Below are positions 59,402 to 64,000 of a DNA stretch of 64,000 nucleotides, piece by piece (within the stretch, counting starts at the first letter, position 1; each line of letters opens with the position of its first letter). The stretch covers positions 248,001 through 312,000 of the forward strand of contig NZ_CP009434.1 in NCBI RefSeq assembly GCF_000960995.1, given 5' to 3'. A program made the position numbers and the translations under genes. The notes beneath the pieces were generated by a model. The model had not been told where the DNA came from. It saw only the letters and a list, made by a program, of their open reading frames with translations, and did no database searches. Origin of the DNA: Burkholderia glumae LMG 2196 = ATCC 33617. GTDB lineage: Bacteria > Pseudomonadota > Gammaproteobacteria > Burkholderiales > Burkholderiaceae.

Positions 59402-60058
59402 CTACGCGGTGGCGCGCTCGGTCGCGTCGACGAGCGGCACGCCCGTGAGCGCCTGCAGCTCGTCGAACGAGAGATCGGTGAAGATCTCGCTCACGGCAAG
59501 GCCCGCCGGCGTCACGTCGAGCACGGCCAGGTCGGTGTAGATACGCGTCACGCAGCCGATGCCGGTGACGGGATACGAGCATTCGGCGACGATCTTGCTT
59601 TCGCCCTGCTTGGTCAGATGCTCCATCATCACGAACACCTGCTTGGCGCCGATCGCGAGATCCATCGCCCCGCCCACGGCGGGGATCGCGTCGGGCGCGC
59701 CGGTGTGCCAGTTGGCCAGATCGCCGCGCGCCGACACCTGGAACGCGCCGAGCACGCAGTAGTCGAGGTGGCCGCCGCGCATCATCGCGAACGAATCGGC
59801 GTGGTGGAAGAACGCGCCGCCCGTCAGCAGCGTGACGTGCTGCTTGCCGGCGTTGATCAGCTCGTCGTCCTCGGCGCCGGCCTCGGGCGCGGGGCCCATG
59901 CCGAGCACGCCGTTCTCGCTGTGCAGGAAGATTTCCTTGTTCACGTCGAGGTGGTTCGCCACCAGCGTCGGCACGCCGATGCCGAGGTTCACGTAGGCGC
60001 CTTCGGGAATGTCGCGGGCCACGCGCTGGGCCATCTCATCACGGGTCAGTCGTTTCAT
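59402..60058 (-). CDS. pcaJ: PcaJ: 3-oxoadipate CoA-transferase beta subunit
   Basis: 218 residues. CoA-transferase family I beta subunit with the catalytic Glu motif LHSENGVLGMGP and N-terminal IPEGAYVNLGIGVPTLVANH. Acts with PcaI to activate beta-ketoadipate with succinyl-CoA. Starts 16 bases after pcaI with GGAG upstream. Generic succinyl-CoA:3-ketoacid (ScoB) activity is an alternative, but the pca context favours PcaJ. Confidence 0.88.
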   Translation of the reverse strand: MKRLTRDEMAQRVARDIPEGAYVNLGIGVPTLVANHLDVNKEIFLHSENGVLGMGPAPEAGAEDDELINAGKQHVTLLTGGAFFHHADSFAMMRGGHLDYCVLGAFQVSARGDLANWHTGAPDAIPAVGGAMDLAIGAKQVFVMMEHLTKQGESKIVAECSYPVTGIGCVTRIYTDLAVLDVTPAGLAVSEIFTDLSFDELQALTGVPLVDATERATA

Positions 60059-60074
60059 CGTGGGTTCTCCGGGT

Positions 60075-60776
60075 TCAGGCGGCCTGCGCGGCGAGTTCGG
60101 CCGCATGGACGGCCTGCGGCACCTCGACGACGCGCTGCACGAAGATGCCGGGCGTCACGATCTGTTCGGGATCGAGCCCGCCAAGCTCGACAACCTGCGA
60201 GACCTGCACGATCGTGGTCTTCGCCGCGCTCGCCATCACCGGCCCGAAGTTGCGCGCGGTCTTGCGATAGACCAGGTTGCCCCACCGGTCGCCCTTGAAC
60301 GCCTTCACCAGCGCGAAATCGGCGTGGATCGGCGTCTCGAACACGTAGTGCTTGCCGTCGATCTCGCGCGTTTCCTTGCCTTCGGCCAGCTTCGTGCCGT
60401 AGCCGGTGCGCGTGAAGAACCCGCCGATGCCGGCGCCGGCCGCGCGGATGCGCTCGGCGAGATTGCCTTGCGGCACCAGCTCCAGCTCGATCTCGCCGCC
60501 GCGGTAGAGCGCGTCGAACACCTGCGAATCGGACTGGCGCGGGAACGAGCAGATGATCTTGCGCACGCGCCTGGCCTTCAGCAGCGCGGCCAGGCCGGTT
60601 TCGCCGTTGCCGGCGTTGTTGTTGACGATCGTCAGATCGCGCGCGCCATGCGCGATCAGCGCGTCGATCAGCTCGGACGGCATGCCCGCCGTGCCGAAGC
60701 CGCCGATCATGACGGTCGCGCCGTCATGGATGTCGGCCACCGCCGACTGCAGGGAATCGAAAATCTTGTTGACCAT
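60075..60776 (-). CDS. pcaI: PcaI: 3-oxoadipate CoA-transferase alpha subunit
   Basis: 233 residues. CoA-transferase family I alpha subunit with the glycine-rich MIGGFGTAGMPSELIDALIA and NNNAGNGETGLAALL. First gene of the pca operon, about 100 bases downstream of a pair of dyads. AGGAAG upstream of the ATG. Confidence 0.89.
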   Translation of the reverse strand: MVNKIFDSLQSAVADIHDGATVMIGGFGTAGMPSELIDALIAHGARDLTIVNNNAGNGETGLAALLKARRVRKIICSFPRQSDSQVFDALYRGGEIELELVPQGNLAERIRAAGAGIGGFFTRTGYGTKLAEGKETREIDGKHYVFETPIHADFALVKAFKGDRWGNLVYRKTARNFGPVMASAAKTTIVQVSQVVELGGLDPEQIVTPGIFVQRVVEVPQAVHAAELAAQAA

Positions 60777-60875
60777 GACTCTTCCTGAGGGAATCCGCGT
60801 CGCGCAGCGCGACGGCCGGCCAGCGCGCCGGATTCACTCGGGCCACGCCGCATCGGGCCACCGGGCAGCCCATTT

Positions 60876-60909
60876 GTTCGTATATCGAACCTAGATTCGT
60901 TTAGCGAAC
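60876..60909. promoter_or_regulatory. Two adjacent dyads upstream of pcaI, candidate operators
   Basis: GTTCG-TATAT-CGAAC (60876-60890) and ATTCG-TTTAG-CGAAC (60895-60909), start-to-start 19 bp, on one face of the helix within error. Repeated dyads with GTTCG/CGAAC arms resemble sites of PcaR/PcaU-type regulators. No such regulator is encoded in the window. Confidence 0.5.
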
Positions 60910-60919
60910 GATGCGGCGA

Positions 60920-62167
60920 TCATAGAATCTCGCTCGGCGCATTGTCAAGGCGGGCTGACGCGGAGGCGGCAAGGGTGGCCGGGGCGAGGGCCTCGTCGAA
61001 CGGCAGCCCGACGTAATTCTCGGCCAGCGCCTGGGCGGCCGCGCGCGAGCGCGTCACGTATTTCAGCTCGGCCAGCTTGAGGCGGTTCACGAACGGCGAA
61101 TCGTCGGGCGACGGGTGCAGCATGTTGGTCATGAAATAGGAGAAATGCTCGGCACGCCAGACGCGTTCGAGGCAGCGGTCCGAATAGCCGTCGAGCGGCG
61201 CCGCGTCGCCCGCGTAGTGGGCCGAGAGCGCGTGCGCCAGCGTCCGCACGTCGGCCACCGCCAGATTCATCCCCTTCGCGCCGGTGGGCGGCACGATGTG
61301 CGCGGCGTCGCCGGCCAGCAGCAGGCGGCCATGGCGCATCGTCTCGCAGACGAAGCTGCGCATCGGCGTGACCCCCTTCTGCATGATCGGCCCCTCGGTG
61401 GGCGTCCAGCCCGAGGCGTTCGCGAAGCGCAGGTGCAGCTCGTCCCAGATCCGCGCGTCGGACCACGCGGCGAGATCCTCGTCGGGGCGGCATTGCAGAT
61501 AAAGGCGCGTGACGGTCGGCGAGCGCATCGAGAACAGCGCGAAGCCGCGCTCGTGATGCGCATAGACGAGCTCGTCGAGCGAGGGAGCCGCCTGCGCGAG
61601 GATGCCCAGCCACGCATAGGGATAGACGCGCTCGAAGGTGCGTTGCAGCGCTTCGGGAATGGTCTGCCGCGCGATGCCGTGGAAGCCGTCGCAGCCGGCG
61701 ATGAAATCGCAGTCGATGCGCCCGGCGCGGCCGTCGCGATGGCGGAACGTCACCGACGGGCGCTCGCTCTCGACGTCGTGCAGCGCGACCTCGCTCACCT
61801 CGAAATGCATCTCGTGGCCGTGCGCGACGCCGGCCGCGATCAGGTCGCGCACCACCTCGTGCTGGCTGTAGACGGTAATCGCGCGCCCGCCGGTGAGCGC
61901 CGACAGGTCGATGCGGTGGCGCTCGCCGGCGAACAACAGCTCGATGCCGTGGTGGAGCAGCCCCTCGCGGTGCATCCGCGCGCCCAGCCCGGCCTCGTCG
62001 AGCGTATCGGCGGTGCCCTGCTCCAGCACCCCGGCGCGAATCCGGTTCTCGCAATACTCGCGCGAACGCGCCTCGATCAACACGGCGTCGATGCCGCGCA
62101 GGCGCAGCAGATGGGACAGCAGCAGCCCGGCGGGGCCGGCACCGATGATCGCGACCTGGGTACGCAT
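60920..62167 (-). CDS. pobA: PobA: 4-hydroxybenzoate 3-monooxygenase
   Basis: 415 residues. Group A flavoprotein hydroxylase: AIIGAGPAGLLLSHLLRLRG, substrate-region RAGVLEQGTADTLDEAGLG and YSQHEVVRDL, GDAAHIVPPTGAKGMNLAV. Converts 4-hydroxybenzoate to protocatechuate using NADPH. About 20 residues longer than typical PobA, mostly a C-terminal Ala/Ser tail. ATG at 62167 with CAGGAG upstream; divergent from a LysR gene. Confidence 0.94.
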   Translation of the reverse strand: MRTQVAIIGAGPAGLLLSHLLRLRGIDAVLIEARSREYCENRIRAGVLEQGTADTLDEAGLGARMHREGLLHHGIELLFAGERHRIDLSALTGGRAITVYSQHEVVRDLIAAGVAHGHEMHFEVSEVALHDVESERPSVTFRHRDGRAGRIDCDFIAGCDGFHGIARQTIPEALQRTFERVYPYAWLGILAQAAPSLDELVYAHHERGFALFSMRSPTVTRLYLQCRPDEDLAAWSDARIWDELHLRFANASGWTPTEGPIMQKGVTPMRSFVCETMRHGRLLLAGDAAHIVPPTGAKGMNLAVADVRTLAHALSAHYAGDAAPLDGYSDRCLERVWRAEHFSYFMTNMLHPSPDDSPFVNRLKLAELKYVTRSRAAAQALAENYVGLPFDEALAPATLAASASARLDNAPSEIL

Positions 62168-62218
62168 TGTTCGTCTCCTGAACTTTGATTCGATGGATGA
62201 ATACGTTGTGGAGCGATT

Positions 62219-62272
62219 GTCGGTGCGACACCGACTATGCGGCAATGCCATTTTGGAGATATGGTTCATATC
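62219..62272. promoter_or_regulatory. Two dyads in the pobA-LysR divergent promoter
   Basis: GTCGGTG-CGA-CACCGAC (62219-62235, perfect 7-bp arms) and GATATG-GTT-CATATC (62258-62272, perfect 6-bp arms). Both lie between the divergent starts. Candidate sites for the LysR regulator; the second sits 22 bases before its own ATG. Confidence 0.5.
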
Positions 62273-62294
62273 GATTTCCGATAATGCTCGCGCC

Positions 62295-63230
62295 ATGCCC
62301 GAACTCGATTTCGAACTCGATCTGAACCTGATCCCCTACCTGGTGGCGCTCGACGAGGCGCGCAACGTGACCCGCGCCGGCGATCTGCTGGGCGTGAGCC
62401 AGCCGCGCGTGAGCGCGGCGCTGGCGCGGCTGCGCGAGCACTTCGGCGATCCGCTGTTCGTGCGCACCTCGCGCGGCATGGAGCCGACGCCGCGCGCGCT
62501 GGCGCTGGTGCCGGCCGCGCGCGACGCGCTCGCGCAGATCCGGCGCGGCCTGGCCACGCCGCATGTGTTCGATCCGGCCGCCGCCACCGGCACCTTCTCG
62601 CTCGCGCTGTCCGATGTCGGCGAGATCGTGTTCCTGCCGAGGCTGCTGCAGGAGCTCGCGCGCCTGGCGCCGCACGCGAACCTGCGCTCGGTGTCGCTGC
62701 CGCACACGGAAGTCGAACGCGGGCTGGAGGCCGGCGCGGTGGATCTCGCGGTGGGCTATTTCCCCGATCTCGGCGGCAGCAACTTCTTCCAGCAGCGGCT
62801 GTTCTCGCACCGCTTCATCTGCCTGGCGCGGCGCGGGCATCCGCTCGCGGGCGCGCCGCTCACGCTCGAGCAGTACCTCGCCTGCGGCCACGCGGTGGTG
62901 CGCGCCGAAGGGCGCAGCCAGGAGATACTCGAGCAGCATCTGGCCAAGGCACGGCTGCACCGGCGCGCGGTGCTCGAGACCAGCCACTTCATGAGCCTGC
63001 CGTTCATCCTCGGCCGCACCGACCTGATCGCCACCGTCCCGCATGCGATCGGCTATGCCTATGCCGCCGAGCACGCGTCGATCACGCTGCTCGAGCCGCC
63101 GCTCGCGCTGCCGCGTTTCGATCTTCGCCAGCACTGGCATCGCAAGTTTCACAACGACCCGCGCACCAGCTGGCTGCGCGGCGTGGTGGCGGGCCTCTTC
63201 AACGACGCGCTCGACGAATGGCCGAAATGA
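62295..63230 (+). CDS. LysR-family regulator of pobA (PobR-like)
   Basis: 311 residues. HTH with DLNLIPYLVALDEARNVTRA and VSQPRVSAALARLREHFGDP, then effector domain. Same NahR/NodD-like branch as the regulator at 20547 (shared SLSDVGEIVFLP-type and HKFHNDP C-terminal motifs). Divergent from pobA, so probably the 4-hydroxybenzoate-responsive activator; LysR-type PobR regulators are known in proteobacteria. Confidence 0.84.
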   Translation: MPELDFELDLNLIPYLVALDEARNVTRAGDLLGVSQPRVSAALARLREHFGDPLFVRTSRGMEPTPRALALVPAARDALAQIRRGLATPHVFDPAAATGTFSLALSDVGEIVFLPRLLQELARLAPHANLRSVSLPHTEVERGLEAGAVDLAVGYFPDLGGSNFFQQRLFSHRFICLARRGHPLAGAPLTLEQYLACGHAVVRAEGRSQEILEQHLAKARLHRRAVLETSHFMSLPFILGRTDLIATVPHAIGYAYAAEHASITLLEPPLALPRFDLRQHWHRKFHNDPRTSWLRGVVAGLFNDALDEWPK

Positions 63231-63366
63231 AGCGGCGCGCGAGCGCGGCGCCGCCGAGCCGGCACACCCTGACGCGCCGCAAGCCGGTAGCCGGCGGCGG
63301 GGTCGCCAAAAGCATGAAACAATGTCTGGTCAGCCGCCCGAGCGGCGCCATCAGGAGCTCGAAAGC

Positions 63367-64000
63367 ATGTCGAAACGCAAGACCGCCAACAAGACGGCGG
63401 AACCCGTCGCTGCCCCGACCACCAGCGACATCGCGCGCCCGAGCCGCGCCGAAGCCGAGGATGCCGTGCGCGTACTGCTGCGCTGGGCCGGCGACGATCC
63501 CGCCCGCGAGGGCCTGCTCGATACGCCGGCGCGCGTGGTGCGCGCCTACGAAGAATTCTTTCGGGGCTACCAGCTCGAACCGCGCGAGATCCTCGCGCGC
63601 ACCTTCAGCGAGGTGGACGGCTACGACGAAATGATCGTGCTGAAGGACATCCGCTTCGAGAGCTATTGCGAGCACCACATGGTGCCGATCATCGGCCGCG
63701 CGCATGTCGCGTATCTGCCGAACCACCGCGTGGTGGGCATCTCGAAGCTGGCGCGGCTCGTCGATGCGTTCGCCAAGCGCCTGCAGATCCAGGAAAAGAT
63801 GACGGTGCAGATCGCCGATACCCTGTTCGAGGTGCTGCAGCCCAAGGGCGTCGGCGTGATCCTCGAGGCCGCGCACCAATGCATCTCGACGCGCGGCGTC
63901 CACAAGCCCGGCGTCGAGATGGTCACCTCGCGCATGCTCGGCACGTTCCGCAGCGATCCGGCCACGCGCCGCGAATTCCTGTCGATCGTGGCGAATCCGT
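63367..64000 (+). CDS. folE: GTP cyclohydrolase I (FolE), 3' end beyond the window
   Basis: 211 codons visible. GTP cyclohydrolase I: zinc/catalytic ESYCEHHMVPIIGRAHVAYL, SKLARLVDAFAKRLQIQEKM, and GVILEAAHQCISTRGV with the second metal Cys. First enzyme of tetrahydrofolate/pterin biosynthesis (GTP to 7,8-dihydroneopterin triphosphate). The extended basic N-terminus (SKRKTANKTA) is common in beta-proteobacteria. GGAG before the ATG. The C-terminal few residues are probably missing. Confidence 0.93.
   Translation, partial: MSKRKTANKTAEPVAAPTTSDIARPSRAEAEDAVRVLLRWAGDDPAREGLLDTPARVVRAYEEFFRGYQLEPREILARTFSEVDGYDEMIVLKDIRFESYCEHHMVPIIGRAHVAYLPNHRVVGISKLARLVDAFAKRLQIQEKMTVQIADTLFEVLQPKGVGVILEAAHQCISTRGVHKPGVEMVTSRMLGTFRSDPATRREFLSIVANP

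Noticed and set aside
1..64000. tRNA, rRNA, CRISPR arrays, insertion sequences, prophage genes
   Set aside because: None recognised by reading; a covariance-model and IS database search would be needed to exclude small or degraded copies.

Overview
The window is high-GC DNA from a beta-proteobacterium, most likely Burkholderia or a close relative. That placement is inferred from codon bias, Burkholderia-type porins, LysR and AraC regulators, and an auxin-degradation cluster arranged as in that family; no rRNA or housekeeping marker beyond folE is present. It reads as an accessory catabolic region, probably on a secondary replicon. I saw no tRNA, rRNA, CRISPR array, prophage or intact insertion sequence.

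Layout. (1) 1-3137: the DabA/DabB inorganic-carbon uptake pair (dabA cut by the window edge) with a divergent LysR regulator and a 24-bp palindrome between them. (2) 3454-14754: three methyl-accepting chemotaxis proteins, an AraC regulator, and a phospholipase C-type phosphoesterase with an N-terminal three-repeat domain and no signal peptide. (3) 14976-19173: an AraC regulator and a three-gene amine or amino-acid oxidation operon (mu-crystallin/ornithine cyclodeaminase-like protein, RidA, FAD oxidoreductase). (4) 19634-34531: a complete indole-3-acetic acid (auxin) catabolic cluster. It has iacF, a LysR regulator, iacC, iacD, a tandem-fused 4-oxalocrotonate tautomerase, iacI, iacH, an APC permease, a porin, a PAS histidine kinase, iacA, iacB, iacE, a FixJ-type response regulator and iacG. 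(5) 34563-44351: two AraC regulators, two closely related aldehyde dehydrogenases, an APC permease similar to the one in the iac cluster, a class III aminotransferase and a cytochrome b561. This looks like an amine-to-acid catabolic module. (6) 44445-44800: a porin remnant with most of the gene deleted.

(7) 45102-54954: an IclR regulator convergent with a nine-gene, tightly spaced minus-strand operon that I cannot assign to a named pathway. It encodes a ThDP enzyme, an SDR-fold protein lacking all three catalytic residues, a BNR-repeat propeller, a VOC-fold metalloprotein, a DUF1185 protein, an alpha/beta hydrolase, an MhpA-like flavoprotein hydroxylase, a NIPSNAP protein and an aldehyde dehydrogenase. 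This is my best candidate for an undescribed system. (8) 55494-64000: a LysE exporter, a small unknown protein, the protocatechuate branch operon pcaIJBDC, pobA with a divergent LysR regulator, and folE running off the right edge.

Together the genes suggest a plant- or soil-associated bacterium that senses (chemoreceptors), imports (porin, APC permeases) and degrades plant aromatics and amines. Auxin would go to catechol and 4-hydroxybenzoate to protocatechuate and the beta-ketoadipate pathway. Catechol and protocatechuate ring-cleavage genes are not in the window. All start sites were chosen by reading for an ATG (rarely TTG) with a Shine-Dalgarno sequence; functions are inferred from protein sequence patterns without database searches.
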